DNA of 64,000 nucleotides, from contig JBJEQJ010000040.1 of assembly GCA_051881695.1 (NCBI GenBank), positions 7,946 to 71,945 of the forward strand, in the 5' to 3' direction. Below the pieces are notes generated by a model, which ran no database searches, was not told the origin of the DNA, and saw only the letters and a program-made list of their open reading frames with translations. This document shows positions 35,149 to 45,102 of the stretch, piece after piece (position 1 is the first letter of the stretch; every line of letters starts with the position of its first letter). The DNA comes from CAYJFG01 sp051881695 (GTDB taxonomy: Bacteria; Bacillota; Clostridia; Oscillospirales; Acutalibacteraceae). The translations under genes and the position numbers were made by a program.

Positions 35149-35658
35149 GTGGTTGTCCTTGGTATAGACCCCGGGTATGCAATCGTGGGTTACGGTGCAG
35201 TCGGTTATTTCGGCGGGAACTATTCTCCCGTTTCTTACGGTGCAATCACAACAAACGCCGAAACAGCCTTTAACAAACGGCTTGAACAGATTTACGACGA
35301 AACAGACCTTATTATTAAAAAGACAAAGCCGCAGGTTATGGCTGTTGAAAAGCTGTATTTTCAGAATAACCAGAAAACTGCTATAAATGTGGCGCAGGCA
35401 AGAGGCGTTATAATCTTAGCGGCACAAAAAAATAATTTAGATGTGTTTGAATATACTCCTCTGCAGGTAAAAACGGCAGTAACAGGCTATGGCGCTGCTA
35501 AAAAGCCGCAGGTTATGGAGATGACAAGAAGGCTGTTGCGCCTTGAAAAGGTGCCTAAGCCGGACGATACGGCAGACGCACTTGCAATAGCAATTTGTCA
35601 CATACAGGCAAGCGGCACACGTTTGCGGCAGATGATGTTAAAAAGGGGAATTAAATAA
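35149..35658 (+). CDS. ruvC: Holliday junction resolvase RuvC
   Basis: This endonuclease resolves Holliday junctions with RuvAB. I start at GTG 35149 because GAAAGAGGTG lies 7 bases upstream and the protein then begins MVVLGIDPG, as in homologues (D7 is a catalytic acid). The ATG at 35119 adds ten unconserved residues. Further acidic residues sit in VEKLYF and in PDDTADALA. The product has 169 residues. Stop and the ruvA start are adjacent. Confidence 0.95.
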   Translation: MVVLGIDPGYAIVGYGAVGYFGGNYSPVSYGAITTNAETAFNKRLEQIYDETDLIIKKTKPQVMAVEKLYFQNNQKTAINVAQARGVIILAAQKNNLDVFEYTPLQVKTAVTGYGAAKKPQVMEMTRRLLRLEKVPKPDDTADALAIAICHIQASGTRLRQMMLKRGIK

Positions 35659-36264
35659 ATGTTTTACAGTTTAAGAGGCAGCCTTATACATACCGAGCCG
35701 TCATTTTGCGTTATTGAATGTGCCGGAGTAGGCTATAAATGCTTTACTACTATGAACACGCTTCGTTCCCTGCCGAAAACAGGGGAGGAGGCAAGGGTAT
35801 ACACTTACTTAAATGTTCGTGAAGACGCCGCCGAGCTTTTCGGCTTTGCAGCAGAAACAGAGCTTAACTGCTTTAAGCTTTTAATAAGCGTAAGCGGAGT
35901 AGGCCCCAAGGCAGGGCTTGCCATTTTGTCTGAGCTCACTCCGGAACAGGTAGCAATGAGCATTGCTTCAAACGACAGCAAAACCCTTACAAGGGCGCAG
36001 GGAGTGGGCGCAAAGCTTGCCCAGCGCATTGTGCTGGAGCTTAAGGATAAAATTAAAGGCTTTACAGACAACAGCGACATATTCACGGTATCAGACGGCA
36101 ATGCTCCTGTATCGGCAGATTCAAACATAGCAAAGGCTGTGGCGGCGCTTGCTGTTTTAGGCTACAGCAGTGCAGAGGTAACGCCTATGCTCTCACGGCT
36201 TGATGCGTCGCTTACAGTTGAACAGCTTATAGCGGCTGTGCTAAGACAAATGGGCAGCAGGTAA
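35659..36264 (+). CDS. ruvA: Holliday junction branch migration protein RuvA
   Basis: This 201-residue protein has the three RuvA parts: an N-terminal OB fold (about 1-63), helix-hairpin-helix domain with SVSGVGPKAGLAIL and AQGVGAKLAQRIVLEL (about 64-140), and a C-terminal RuvB-binding domain after a flexible linker (about 155-201). It tetramerises on four-way junctions and loads RuvB. Confidence 0.96.
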   Translation: MFYSLRGSLIHTEPSFCVIECAGVGYKCFTTMNTLRSLPKTGEEARVYTYLNVREDAAELFGFAAETELNCFKLLISVSGVGPKAGLAILSELTPEQVAMSIASNDSKTLTRAQGVGAKLAQRIVLELKDKIKGFTDNSDIFTVSDGNAPVSADSNIAKAVAALAVLGYSSAEVTPMLSRLDASLTVEQLIAAVLRQMGSR

Positions 36265-36291
36265 ATACGAAAGGGGCAGAAAGTAATATAA

Positions 36292-37350
36292 ATGGAAAAT
36301 GATTTCGATTTTGAAGACAGAATTTTATCGGCAACGGAAATACCTTCAGACTCTATGTCGGAGGACAACCCTCTGCGCCCCAAAACTCTCGATGAATATA
36401 TAGGACAGGACAAGGTAAAGGAAAACCTTTCAATATTTATTACAGCAGCAAAGCAAAGGCAGGAAACGCTGGACCATGTTCTGCTTTACGGTCCTCCCGG
36501 ACTTGGCAAAACAACGCTTGCCGGTATTGTTGCTAACGAGCTTAACGTGAATTTGCGTATTACGTCAGGTCCCGCTATAGAAAAACCGGGAGATTTAGCC
36601 GCCCTGCTTACAAACCTGAACCCCGGTGACGTATTGTTCATTGACGAAATTCACAGACTTTCAAGAGCAGTGGAAGAGATTTTATATCCGTCAATGGAGG
36701 ATTTTGCTATAGATATTATCACAGGCAAGGGGCAAATGGCTGCTTCGTATCACCTTCCTTTGCCAAGGTTTACGCTTGTCGGCGCCACCACAAGGGCAGG
36801 TCAGCTTACTGCTCCTCTGCGTGACCGCTTCGGCGTTGTGTTAAGGCTTGAGCTTTACACACCTCGGCAGCTTGCAGAGATTGTAAAAAGAAGTGCAAAA
36901 ATTCTCAATATAGAAATTGATGAGGGCGGAGCGCTTGAGCTTGCTTCACGCTCAAGAGGAACGCCGAGAATTGCCAACCGTCTTTTAAAGCGTGTGCGTG
37001 ACTTTGCACAGGTAATAAGCAACGGTGTAATTACTCGAAGCACCGCACAGCTTGCTCTTGACAAGCTGGAAATTGATCATCTTGGGCTTGATGCAAACGA
37101 CAGACGAATGCTTACGGCGATGATAAAATTTTATAAGGGCGGCCCTGTAGGAGTAGAAACTCTGGCGGCGGCGATAGGCGAAGAAGCCGTTACAATAGAG
37201 GACGTTTATGAGCCGTATTTAATGCAGATAGGCTTTTTAAACAGAACGCCCAGAGGCAGATGCGTAACTGCGGAGGCGTGCAGACATTTAGGACTTGAAT
37301 TCCCCGGTGCAGCTCCTCAGGGACAGCCTACGCTTTTCACTGATTTATAA
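36292..37350 (+). CDS. ruvB: Holliday junction DNA helicase RuvB
   Basis: This 352-residue AAA+ motor drives branch migration. Walker A GPPGLGKTT is near residues 65-73, Walker B FIDEIHRL near 118-125, sensor 1 GATTRAG near 164-170, and a C-terminal winged helix contains RTPRGR. Last gene of the ruvCAB set. Confidence 0.97.
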   Translation: MENDFDFEDRILSATEIPSDSMSEDNPLRPKTLDEYIGQDKVKENLSIFITAAKQRQETLDHVLLYGPPGLGKTTLAGIVANELNVNLRITSGPAIEKPGDLAALLTNLNPGDVLFIDEIHRLSRAVEEILYPSMEDFAIDIITGKGQMAASYHLPLPRFTLVGATTRAGQLTAPLRDRFGVVLRLELYTPRQLAEIVKRSAKILNIEIDEGGALELASRSRGTPRIANRLLKRVRDFAQVISNGVITRSTAQLALDKLEIDHLGLDANDRRMLTAMIKFYKGGPVGVETLAAAIGEEAVTIEDVYEPYLMQIGFLNRTPRGRCVTAEACRHLGLEFPGAAPQGQPTLFTDL

Positions 37351-37392
37351 TTCCATCAATAAATAATAATTATTTTTTCGGAGGTTAATAAA

Positions 37393-38742
37393 ATGGGCAG
37401 ACTATTTGGTACAGACGGCGCAAGGGGCGTCGCAAATACAGAGCTTACCTGCGAGCTTGCAATGAACATAGGCAGGGCAGCAGCTATGGTGCTTGTTAAT
37501 GAAGAGGTTAAGCACCCAACGGTTATTATCGGCAAGGATACAAGACTCAGCTCAGATATGCTCGAAAGCGCGCTTGCGGCTGGCCTTTGCTCGGTAGGCG
37601 CAAATGTTATCAGCTTGGGCGTAGTACCTACACCTGCCGTTGCATTCCTTGTAAAAAAATATAATGCCGACGCAGGCGTTATGATTTCCGCTTCTCACAA
37701 TCCATTTGAATTTAACGGCATAAAAATATTCAGCGCAGAGGGCTACAAGCTTCCCGATACTCTGGAGGAGGAGATTGAAGCTATTGTTCTTGACGGCAAA
37801 ACACCGTACCCGAAGCTTTCCGGCGATGAGCTTGGCAGGGTAACAAGCGCACCTGACGCTGTTGACGACTATATTAATCACGTTGCTTCTACTATACCTA
37901 ATAAGCTTACAGGTCTTAATATTGCGGTAGATTGCTCAAACGGCTCTGCTTCAAGAACTGCCGCAAAGCTCTTCAAAGCATTGGAGGCTAACTGCCATTT
38001 TCTCAGCGATGCTCCAAACGGGGTAAACATCAACGACAACTGCGGCTCTACCCATATGGAGGACTTAATAAAGTATGTTAAGGAGAATAAACTTGACGGC
38101 GGAGTTGCCTTTGACGGTGACGCAGACCGATGCTTAGCCGTTGATGAAAACGGCAATTTAATAGACGGCGATTTTCTCATTGCAATCTGTGCAAAGGATT
38201 TAAAGCAGAGAGGACTGCTTAAAAAGGATACAGCAGTAGGAACAGTTATGACCAATATGGGCTTTAACCGCTTTTGCGAGCAGGAGGGAATAAATTTTGT
38301 CGCAACAAATGTAGGCGACCGCTACGTTTTGGAGGAAATGCTTCGTGAGGGATATTCTATCGGAGGCGAGCAGTCAGGTCATGTAATATTTATAGACTAT
38401 TCCACAACAGGCGACGGACAGCTTACTGCAGTACAGCTTTTAAGTCTGCTTGCTAGAAGCGGCAAAAAGCTTTCGGAGATTTCAAACGTAATTAAGCGTT
38501 ATCCGCAGGTGCTCATAAATGTCAAGGTTTCTCCTGAGGGTAAGCTCCGCTTCTTTACAGATAAGGACGTTAAGGAAGAGATTGAAAGCGTAAAAGAAAC
38601 GCTCGGCAACAGAGGCAGAATCCTTGTCCGTCTGTCGGGTACTGAGCCGCTTGTGCGTGTAATGCTTGAGGGGGAGGATTCCTCAGAGATTACACGTCTG
38701 GCTAATAAAACTGCAGAGCTTATAAGAGAAAAGCTGTCATAA
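37393..38742 (+). CDS. glmM: Phosphoglucosamine mutase
   Basis: This 449-residue enzyme converts glucosamine-6-phosphate to glucosamine-1-phosphate for UDP-GlcNAc synthesis. The phosphoserine is S101 in MISASHNPFE, the metal loop DGDADRC is near 239-245, the sugar loop GGEQSGH near 324-330 and the phosphate loop RLSGTEPLVRV near 405-415. Gap of 42 bases to ruvB. Confidence 0.97.
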   Translation: MGRLFGTDGARGVANTELTCELAMNIGRAAAMVLVNEEVKHPTVIIGKDTRLSSDMLESALAAGLCSVGANVISLGVVPTPAVAFLVKKYNADAGVMISASHNPFEFNGIKIFSAEGYKLPDTLEEEIEAIVLDGKTPYPKLSGDELGRVTSAPDAVDDYINHVASTIPNKLTGLNIAVDCSNGSASRTAAKLFKALEANCHFLSDAPNGVNINDNCGSTHMEDLIKYVKENKLDGGVAFDGDADRCLAVDENGNLIDGDFLIAICAKDLKQRGLLKKDTAVGTVMTNMGFNRFCEQEGINFVATNVGDRYVLEEMLREGYSIGGEQSGHVIFIDYSTTGDGQLTAVQLLSLLARSGKKLSEISNVIKRYPQVLINVKVSPEGKLRFFTDKDVKEEIESVKETLGNRGRILVRLSGTEPLVRVMLEGEDSSEITRLANKTAELIREKLS

Positions 38743-38771
38743 AAGCAAAATTAATTTATCGGAGGAAGAAT

Positions 38772-39635
38772 ATGCGTAAACCCTGCTGGAAAGATTACGA
38801 GCTTATTGACTGTTCAAACGGAGAAAGACTTGAACGCTGGGGGGATATAATACTTATAAGACCCGACCCGCAGATTATCTGGAACACAAAACGTGAAAAT
38901 CCGCTTTGGAAAAACGCACACGCACGCTATATCCGTTCCGCCTCGGGCGGAGGAAGCTGGCAGGTGTATAAAAAGCTTCCAGATGTCTGGCAGATTTCTT
39001 ATAAAGATATTTCCTTCAGAGTAAAGCCAATGGGATTTAAGCATACGGGCGTATTCCCTGAGCAGGCTGTAAACTGGGATTTTGTAGATGAAAAAATAAG
39101 AAAAAGCGGCAGACCGTTAAAGGTGCTTAATCTTTTTGCATACACAGGCGGCGCAACGCTTGCCTGCCTTAACGCAGGGGCTTCCGTCTGTCATGTTGAC
39201 GCTTCAAAGGGTATGGTACAGTGGGCAAAGGAAAACGCCGCCGCATCCCTCTTGCAGGACAGACCGGTGCGCTGGCTTGTAGACGACTGCATAAAATTTG
39301 TGCAGAGAGAACAGCGCAGAGGCAATAAATACGACGGAATTATTATGGACCCTCCGTCATACGGAAGAGGACCGGGCGGAGAGGTCTGGAAGCTTGAAGA
39401 GCAGCTTTTTACTCTTGTGCAAATGTGCAGTCAGGTGTTAAGCGATAACGCAGAGTTTTTTATATTAAATTCATACACTACGGGTCTGTCCCCGGCAGTA
39501 ATGGAATATCTGCTCGGAGCTGTGCTTGTAAAACGCTTCGGCGGCAAAGTAAGCTCTGATGAAATCGGACTGTCCGTTACGCAGTCAGGTCTTACATTGC
39601 CCTGCGGCTCTACCGCAATATGGCAATCGGAATAA
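38772..39635 (+). CDS. Class I SAM-dependent methyltransferase (RlmI/RlmK-like fold)
   Basis: This 287-residue methyltransferase has motif I LNLFAYTGGATLA (about 118-130), the acidic loop HVDASKGM (about 140-147), and motif IV IIMDPPSYGRG (about 193-203). DPPSY is typical of enzymes that methylate nucleobases in rRNA. It lacks the N-terminal PUA domain of RlmI. Target unknown. Confidence 0.85.
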   Translation: MRKPCWKDYELIDCSNGERLERWGDIILIRPDPQIIWNTKRENPLWKNAHARYIRSASGGGSWQVYKKLPDVWQISYKDISFRVKPMGFKHTGVFPEQAVNWDFVDEKIRKSGRPLKVLNLFAYTGGATLACLNAGASVCHVDASKGMVQWAKENAAASLLQDRPVRWLVDDCIKFVQREQRRGNKYDGIIMDPPSYGRGPGGEVWKLEEQLFTLVQMCSQVLSDNAEFFILNSYTTGLSPAVMEYLLGAVLVKRFGGKVSSDEIGLSVTQSGLTLPCGSTAIWQSE

Positions 39636-39668
39636 ATGTATATTAAAGCTGGAGATACCGTCATTATT

Positions 39669-40550
39669 ATGGAAGATTTTATAAAAGCAGAAAATGTAAC
39701 ATTTGATTATACCGCCGAGGACGACGGCGGTAACGAAATATCGGTTGAGGTATTAAAGGGCATAAATATGACCGTGAAAAAAGGCGAGTTTGTCGCCTTA
39801 TTGGGTCATAACGGAAGCGGAAAGTCCACTATGGCAAAGCTTTTTAATGCGCTTTATCAACCCAAAAGCGGAAAAGTGCTTGTAGCCGGAATGGATACCT
39901 CGGACGAAGACAAAAAGTATGAAATACGCCGCAAAGTAGGGCTTGTTCTGCAAAACCCGGATAATCAGCTTGTTGCAAGCGTGGTGGAAGAGGATGTTGC
40001 TTTCGGCCCTGAAAACCTGGGTATACCGCCAAAGGAAATAAGGCGCAGAGTAGATGACGCACTTAAGGCGGTCGATATGTATGACTACCGTAGACAGGCT
40101 CCGCATAAGCTGTCGGGGGGACAAAAGCAAAGAGTTGCAATAGCAGGTATAATTGCAATGGAGCCTGAATGTATTGTATTAGACGAGCCTACTGCAATGC
40201 TGGACCCAAGGGGAAGGCAGGAGGTTATGGAAACTATAGGCAGGCTGAATAAGGAAAAGGGCATAACAATAGTTTTAATAACGCATTATATGGACGAGGC
40301 GGTGCTTGCCGACAGAGTTATTGTTATTGACGACGGAAAAATCCTTACTCAGGGCAGCGCCAAGGAGGTTTTCTCACAGGTGGAGCTGTTAAAAAGGCAT
40401 AAGCTTGACGTGCCGCAGGCTACAGAGCTTATTCACAGATTAAAGGCAATGGGCGTGAGTATTGACGGCACTGCTCTTAACGAGGAAGAATGTGTTGAGC
40501 TTCTCCTCAATGCGCTTAATACACTCCGTCAGGGGAGCGATAATAAGTAA
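39669..40550 (+). CDS. ecfA1: ECF transporter ATPase A1
   Basis: One of two ATPases that power energy-coupling-factor vitamin transporters. I start at ATG 39669 (MEDFIKAENVTFDY...), which matches homologues; a 33-base upstream ATG at 39636 is possible. The product has 293 residues, with Walker A GHNGSGKST, the Q-loop NPDNQL, signature LSGGQKQR and Walker B IVLDEPTAMLD. The NPDNQ segment is typical of EcfA. Overlaps the next gene by 1 base. Confidence 0.93.
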   Translation: MEDFIKAENVTFDYTAEDDGGNEISVEVLKGINMTVKKGEFVALLGHNGSGKSTMAKLFNALYQPKSGKVLVAGMDTSDEDKKYEIRRKVGLVLQNPDNQLVASVVEEDVAFGPENLGIPPKEIRRRVDDALKAVDMYDYRRQAPHKLSGGQKQRVAIAGIIAMEPECIVLDEPTAMLDPRGRQEVMETIGRLNKEKGITIVLITHYMDEAVLADRVIVIDDGKILTQGSAKEVFSQVELLKRHKLDVPQATELIHRLKAMGVSIDGTALNEEECVELLLNALNTLRQGSDNK

Positions 40551-41422
40551 TGAATGTTTTACAAACGGAAAATTTATCATATACCTACGGCGCAGGAACT
40601 CCCTTTGAAACCAAAGCGGTAAATGACGTTAATATTACCGTTAAAAAAGGTGAATTTATTGGGATAATCGGTCATACTGGAAGCGGTAAGTCTACCCTTA
40701 TCCAGATGTTCAACGGTCTTATAAAGCCTACGCAGGGTAAAGTAATATTAAACGGAAGAGATATTTGGGAGGAGCCTAAAAATATAAGAGCTGTCCGTTT
40801 TGAGGCAGGTCTTGTTTTTCAGTATCCTGAGTATCAGCTTTTTGAGGAAACCGTAGAAAAGGATATTGCCTTCGGACCCCGCAATATGGGTCTTTCAGAG
40901 CAGGAAATATCAGAAAAGGTAGAGCAGGCGGCTCATTTTACAGGTTTAAAGCCACAGCTTTTAAAAAAATCTCCTTTTGAGCTTTCAGGCGGAGAAAAAA
41001 GAAGAGCCGCAATAGCCGGAGTAATAGCAATGGACCCGGATGTGCTCATTTTGGACGAGCCTACGGCTGGACTTGACCCAAACGGCAGAGATGTTTTGCT
41101 TGCTCAGATTTCACAGTATCACAAGCAAAGGCAGAATACCGTGTTTCTCGTATCTCACAGTATGGAGGACATTGCAAAAACGGCAGACAGGGTGCTTGTA
41201 ATGAACAGCGGAAAAGCAGTAATGCTTGATACAACTGAAAAAGTATTTTCAAGAGGTGCCGAGCTTGAAAAAATGGGGCTTAAAATTCCGCAGATTACAA
41301 AAATTATGTCGTCGCTGAAAAATAAAGGCTTTGCTTTGCCGGACGGAATATTAACGGTGGAGCAGGCTGTATTACAGCTTGAAAGTCTTGGAATTTGCAA
41401 AACACAGGGAAAGGAGAGTTAA
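40550..41422 (+). CDS. ecfA2: ECF transporter ATPase A2
   Basis: This 290-residue second ATPase has Walker A GHTGSGKST (about 43-51), Q-loop YPEYQLFEETVEKDIAFGP (about 91-109, the EcfA2 hallmark), LSGGEKRR and LILDEPTAGLD. It forms a heterodimer with the first ATPase and couples to EcfT. Gene order A1-A2-T-truA is conserved in many Firmicutes. Confidence 0.94.
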   Translation: MNVLQTENLSYTYGAGTPFETKAVNDVNITVKKGEFIGIIGHTGSGKSTLIQMFNGLIKPTQGKVILNGRDIWEEPKNIRAVRFEAGLVFQYPEYQLFEETVEKDIAFGPRNMGLSEQEISEKVEQAAHFTGLKPQLLKKSPFELSGGEKRRAAIAGVIAMDPDVLILDEPTAGLDPNGRDVLLAQISQYHKQRQNTVFLVSHSMEDIAKTADRVLVMNSGKAVMLDTTEKVFSRGAELEKMGLKIPQITKIMSSLKNKGFALPDGILTVEQAVLQLESLGICKTQGKES

Positions 41423-41423
41423 T

Positions 41424-42239
41424 TTGGTAAGAGATATCACGCTTGGACAGTTTATACCGGGTCGCTCTGTTGTGCACAAGTTAGACCCCAGAATGAAAAT
41501 AATACTTTTAACAGCGTTTATTGTGCTTGTTTTCTTTACGAGCAACTATATTGCTCTTGCCGTAACTACTCTTGCTGTTATTGCTGTAATGCTTTTAACG
41601 CGCATACCGATAAAGATGTATCTTAAAAGTATGAAGATGATTCTGTTTGTCATTTTATTTACAGGCGTATTGAATCTGTTTTACGGCAAAGGCGAGCCGC
41701 TTGTTCAGCTGGGATTTTTAAGAATAACAATGGCAGGCATAAACAACGCTGTATTTATTGCAGTAAGAATAGCTTCGCTTGTCATAGTAAGCTGTGCGCT
41801 CACCTTTACAACCTCTCCGACAGACTTAACAGATGCTCTTGAGTGCCTTATGAAGCCTTTAAAGGTTTTCCATGTAAAGGTGCACGAAATTGCAATGATG
41901 ATGACAATAGCACTGCGTTTTGTGCCGACTCTTCTTGAAGAAACTGATAAAATAATGAACGCTCAAAAGGCGAGAGGAGCAGATATGGAAAGCGGAAATA
42001 TCTTTCAGAGAGTAAAAGCGTTAATACCTGTTCTTATACCTCTTTTTGTATCTGCCTTCAGGCGTGCGTATGAGCTGGCAACCGCAATGGAGTGCCGTTG
42101 TTATATCGGCGGCGACGGAAGAACACGAATGAAAAGTCTAACATATACAAAAACAGATTTATATGCCGGAATTACCTCCGGAGTATTGATAGCAGGAGTG
42201 ATATTATGCAACGTGCTTTTACCGGCAACAGTCAGGTAA
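41424..42239 (+). CDS. ecfT: ECF transporter transmembrane protein EcfT
   Basis: This product has 271 residues from the TTG at 41424, which follows AAAGGAG at proper spacing. It has about five membrane helices and the two Ala-Arg-Gly-type coupling motifs (QKARGADMES and the region before YRRAYELATAMECR). It links the ATPases to exchangeable vitamin-binding S components. No S-component gene is present here, so this is the shared (group II) module. Confidence 0.93.
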   Translation: MVRDITLGQFIPGRSVVHKLDPRMKIILLTAFIVLVFFTSNYIALAVTTLAVIAVMLLTRIPIKMYLKSMKMILFVILFTGVLNLFYGKGEPLVQLGFLRITMAGINNAVFIAVRIASLVIVSCALTFTTSPTDLTDALECLMKPLKVFHVKVHEIAMMMTIALRFVPTLLEETDKIMNAQKARGADMESGNIFQRVKALIPVLIPLFVSAFRRAYELATAMECRCYIGGDGRTRMKSLTYTKTDLYAGITSGVLIAGVILCNVLLPATVR

Positions 42240-42973
42240 AGAACATTTTGCTTACAATTTCATATGACGGAAGCTGCTTTCACGGCTGGCAGGTTCAGAA
42301 AAACGCTTTGAGCGTGCAGGAGGTTTTTCAAAAAGCTCTTGAAAACATAATAGGCAATGACTACGAGATAAAGGGCTGCAGCAGGACGGATTCCGGTGTT
42401 CATGCTGTAATGTACTGCATAAGCCTTAAAACCACCCACAGAATAACTCCCGAAAGATTAAAGGGAGCGCTTAACCGCTTTTTGCCGCTTAGCATTTCTG
42501 TACTGGACAGCAAAGAGGTGCCGCTTGACTTTCATGCAAGATATTCCTGCAAAAGTAAGCAGTACATATATAAAATATGGAACAGTGAAAACAGAAGCCC
42601 TTTCTTAAACGGCTATGCGCTCCATTACAGATATGCGCTTGATGAAAAAATGCTTAATAAGGCGGCGCAGGCATATGTTGGAACGCACGATTTTACCTCC
42701 TTTTGTACGTTGGATAAGCGTGAAAAGGGCGATTTTATAAGAACAGTTAAGGAGTTTTCCGTAAAAAGAGACGGAGATATGGTTACTATGAGCGTAGAAG
42801 CGGACGGCTTTTTATACAATATGGTGCGTATAATGGTCGGTACTCTTTTGCGTGTGGCACAGGGGAAGTTTAAGCCGGAGGATATAAAAGATATTATAAA
42901 CGCACAGGACCGTTCAAAGGCAGGGCCAACGGCGCCGGCGTGCGGACTGTATCTAAACAGAGTGAATTATTAG
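42206..42973 (+). CDS. truA: tRNA pseudouridine synthase TruA
   Basis: This enzyme makes pseudouridine at positions 38-40 of tRNA. I use the ATG at 42206 with AGCAGGAGTGAT before it; the start lies inside the end of ecfT, so translation is coupled. The product has 255 residues. The catalytic Asp is in GCSRTDSGVHA (about 59-69), and the C-terminal GxxFLYxMVR motif is present. Confidence 0.95.
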   Translation: MQRAFTGNSQVKNILLTISYDGSCFHGWQVQKNALSVQEVFQKALENIIGNDYEIKGCSRTDSGVHAVMYCISLKTTHRITPERLKGALNRFLPLSISVLDSKEVPLDFHARYSCKSKQYIYKIWNSENRSPFLNGYALHYRYALDEKMLNKAAQAYVGTHDFTSFCTLDKREKGDFIRTVKEFSVKRDGDMVTMSVEADGFLYNMVRIMVGTLLRVAQGKFKPEDIKDIINAQDRSKAGPTAPACGLYLNRVNY

Positions 42974-42993
42974 GTAAAGGAAGGAGTATTGAA

Positions 42994-44169
42994 ATGGCAG
43001 ATGAAAATAAAATAAATACAGAAGAAAAAATTACAAAGGAGCAATTTTCAAAAAAGACAAAAATAATAGCAGGAATATTGCTTGTATGTATTCTTGCAGT
43101 AATAGCTGCGGCAGTGTGGAATGCTATTGCTCCAGATAAGCTTGCGTCAACCGTAGAAAATAAAATTGCCGCAGGAAATAACGGCGGAGGTTTTCCTCTT
43201 GCGATAAGCGGCTCAAAGGTAGCAAACGAAAATTTAAGGCTTTGGGACGGTAATGTTGCATATGTCAGCGATACTTCGCTTATTGCACTTAATTCAACGG
43301 CGGCAACATCTGTAAACAGACAGATTAGCTATTCATCGCCGGTTATTAAAACTGACGGAGCCTACAGTATTATATATAATCTCGGCGGAGCAGGATTGGA
43401 AATTGATACTCTGAAGGAAACCGTATTCAAAAGCACAAATAAAGATGTTATAATTTCCGCCGATATAAACGCAAATGGTATGTATGCCGTTTTAACGCAG
43501 ACAAGCGGATATCTTGCAAAGCTTACCGTATACAATGCAGATAATACGCATAAATACGCATATTATTTTTCAGAATATTATGCTCATACCGTTTCTTTAA
43601 ACCAAGACGGAAGCTATGCTGCAGTAAGCGCAGTAAGCTCAAACGATGGTACAATGAAATCTGTAATGTATATTCTCAATTTGTCAAAGGAAGAGCCGCA
43701 GGCTATTATAGACCTGGGCGACAATCTTGTCCTTGATTCTGACTATATGAATAACGGAAATATTATTGCAGTCGGCGACAAAAAAACCTCCGTAATCAGC
43801 AATAATGAGGAAGCACAGCTTTACAGCTACGACGGACTTGCTCTTACTGCTTTTGCAATAGACAGTCATAACGGCGCCGCAGTTTCGCTATCTCGTTCAG
43901 GCGACGGAAGAGCCTGCAATCTGGTATATATACATAAAAACGGAAATATCGGCGAGCCTGCACAGACAGACTTAAAAATCTCATCAGTTTCTATGTACGG
44001 CGGAAAAATTGCAGCGTTAAGCGGCAGTGAAGTGAATCTGTTTGATAAGAGCAATAATCTTCTGCGTACAGTTGACGGCGGAGTGGATGCAAAAGCAATT
44101 TGTATGGCTTCCGAAAGCTCCGCATATGTTTTAGGGGTAAGTGAGATAAGATTTATTCACCTGCAATAA
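42994..44169 (+). CDS. Membrane-anchored beta-propeller-like protein (DUF5711)
   Basis: The ATG at 42994 follows AAGGAAGGA. This 391-residue protein has a charged cytoplasmic N-terminus, one membrane helix (about 24-48) and a large extracellular domain of repeated beta blades (LWDGNVAYVSD, ADINANGMYAVLTQT, NQDGSYAAVSAVS). It resembles the DUF5711 family of Clostridia. Function unknown. Probably cotranscribed with truA. Confidence 0.8.
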   Translation: MADENKINTEEKITKEQFSKKTKIIAGILLVCILAVIAAAVWNAIAPDKLASTVENKIAAGNNGGGFPLAISGSKVANENLRLWDGNVAYVSDTSLIALNSTAATSVNRQISYSSPVIKTDGAYSIIYNLGGAGLEIDTLKETVFKSTNKDVIISADINANGMYAVLTQTSGYLAKLTVYNADNTHKYAYYFSEYYAHTVSLNQDGSYAAVSAVSSNDGTMKSVMYILNLSKEEPQAIIDLGDNLVLDSDYMNNGNIIAVGDKKTSVISNNEEAQLYSYDGLALTAFAIDSHNGAAVSLSRSGDGRACNLVYIHKNGNIGEPAQTDLKISSVSMYGGKIAALSGSEVNLFDKSNNLLRTVDGGVDAKAICMASESSAYVLGVSEIRFIHLQ

Positions 44170-44189
44170 AAACATTAACAATATTTTAA

Positions 44190-44218
44190 TTGTGTTTTCG
44201 GTCAAAGTGTGATATATT
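44190..44218 (+). promoter_or_regulatory. Promoter of cvpA
   Basis: TTGTGT, a 17-base spacer and TATATT, 38 bases before the cvpA start. Confidence 0.5.
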
Positions 44219-44256
44219 GAAGCGTAAGATATCGAAATTCTGAAAGGTAACTGCTT

Positions 44257-45021
44257 ATGGGATTATTTATTGACCTTGGTGTTTTAGCCGTTCTTTTGCT
44301 CTTTATTATTATCGGCTTTTCAAGAGGAGCAGTAAAAACACTGTTAAATCTTCTTTGTACTGTAGGTGCGTTTCTTTTTTCGGTTTGGGCAGGTCAGCTT
44401 GCCGCAAACTGGATATATAACACCTTTATTAAAACAAATCTTCTTGACAATATGCAGTCGGAGATACTGAAATCTACCGGAGATACAACTGCGGCGGCAA
44501 GCAGTGCTTTAAACGCAGTGCCGGATTTTATTGTGAATCTGTTTTCAAATTTCGGTATCAGTATAAATCAAATTATTACAGGAAGCGAGAGCACAGCGGA
44601 GAATATTGCAAAAAGCACTGCTGCTGCGGTTGAATCGGCAGTAGCTCCTGTTATTATTGCAGTAATAAGTGTTGCGGCTATAATTTGTCTGTTTATTATA
44701 TTGTCCGTTTTTTTGCGCTTTGTATCATCGCTTATCAGCAAAGTATTTAAGCTGCCTGTGCTTAATGCCGTGAACAGACTGTTTGGCGGAGCGTTTGGTT
44801 TGCTTGAGGGATGTCTGATCGTATGTTTTGCTGTGTTTTTAATTAAGCTTTGGGCGCCCGAGTCAAATGCACAAGAGCTTATTTTCAATGCACAGAATAT
44901 CGATAGCTCAGCCCTGTTTAAATTTTTCTATAATATTGTGCCGAATATTTCGCAAAGCGGCGCTGCGGCGGCTTCAGCAGTTCAGGCAACCTCACCGGCG
45001 CTTTCTGCCGGAGCAAATTAG
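44257..45021 (+). CDS. CvpA-family membrane protein
   Basis: A 254-residue protein with about four membrane helices (near 2-20, 28-48, 125-150 and 180-205) and the CvpA-like start DLGVLAVLLLFIIIGFSRGAV. Homologues are linked to envelope integrity and colicin V production, but the molecular role is not settled. An insertion of about 60 residues (about 60-120) rich in Ser/Ala/Thr lies between helices 2 and 3. Confidence 0.8.
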   Translation: MGLFIDLGVLAVLLLFIIIGFSRGAVKTLLNLLCTVGAFLFSVWAGQLAANWIYNTFIKTNLLDNMQSEILKSTGDTTAAASSALNAVPDFIVNLFSNFGISINQIITGSESTAENIAKSTAAAVESAVAPVIIAVISVAAIICLFIILSVFLRFVSSLISKVFKLPVLNAVNRLFGGAFGLLEGCLIVCFAVFLIKLWAPESNAQELIFNAQNIDSSALFKFFYNIVPNISQSGAAAASAVQATSPALSAGAN

Positions 45022-45102
45022 CCGATATTATCAGTAGGGTAAAACCCGTTTAAAAAGCCTTGTGCTTATTAAGGGGATTTGAGAGGAGTTCTTATCAAAA
45101 AT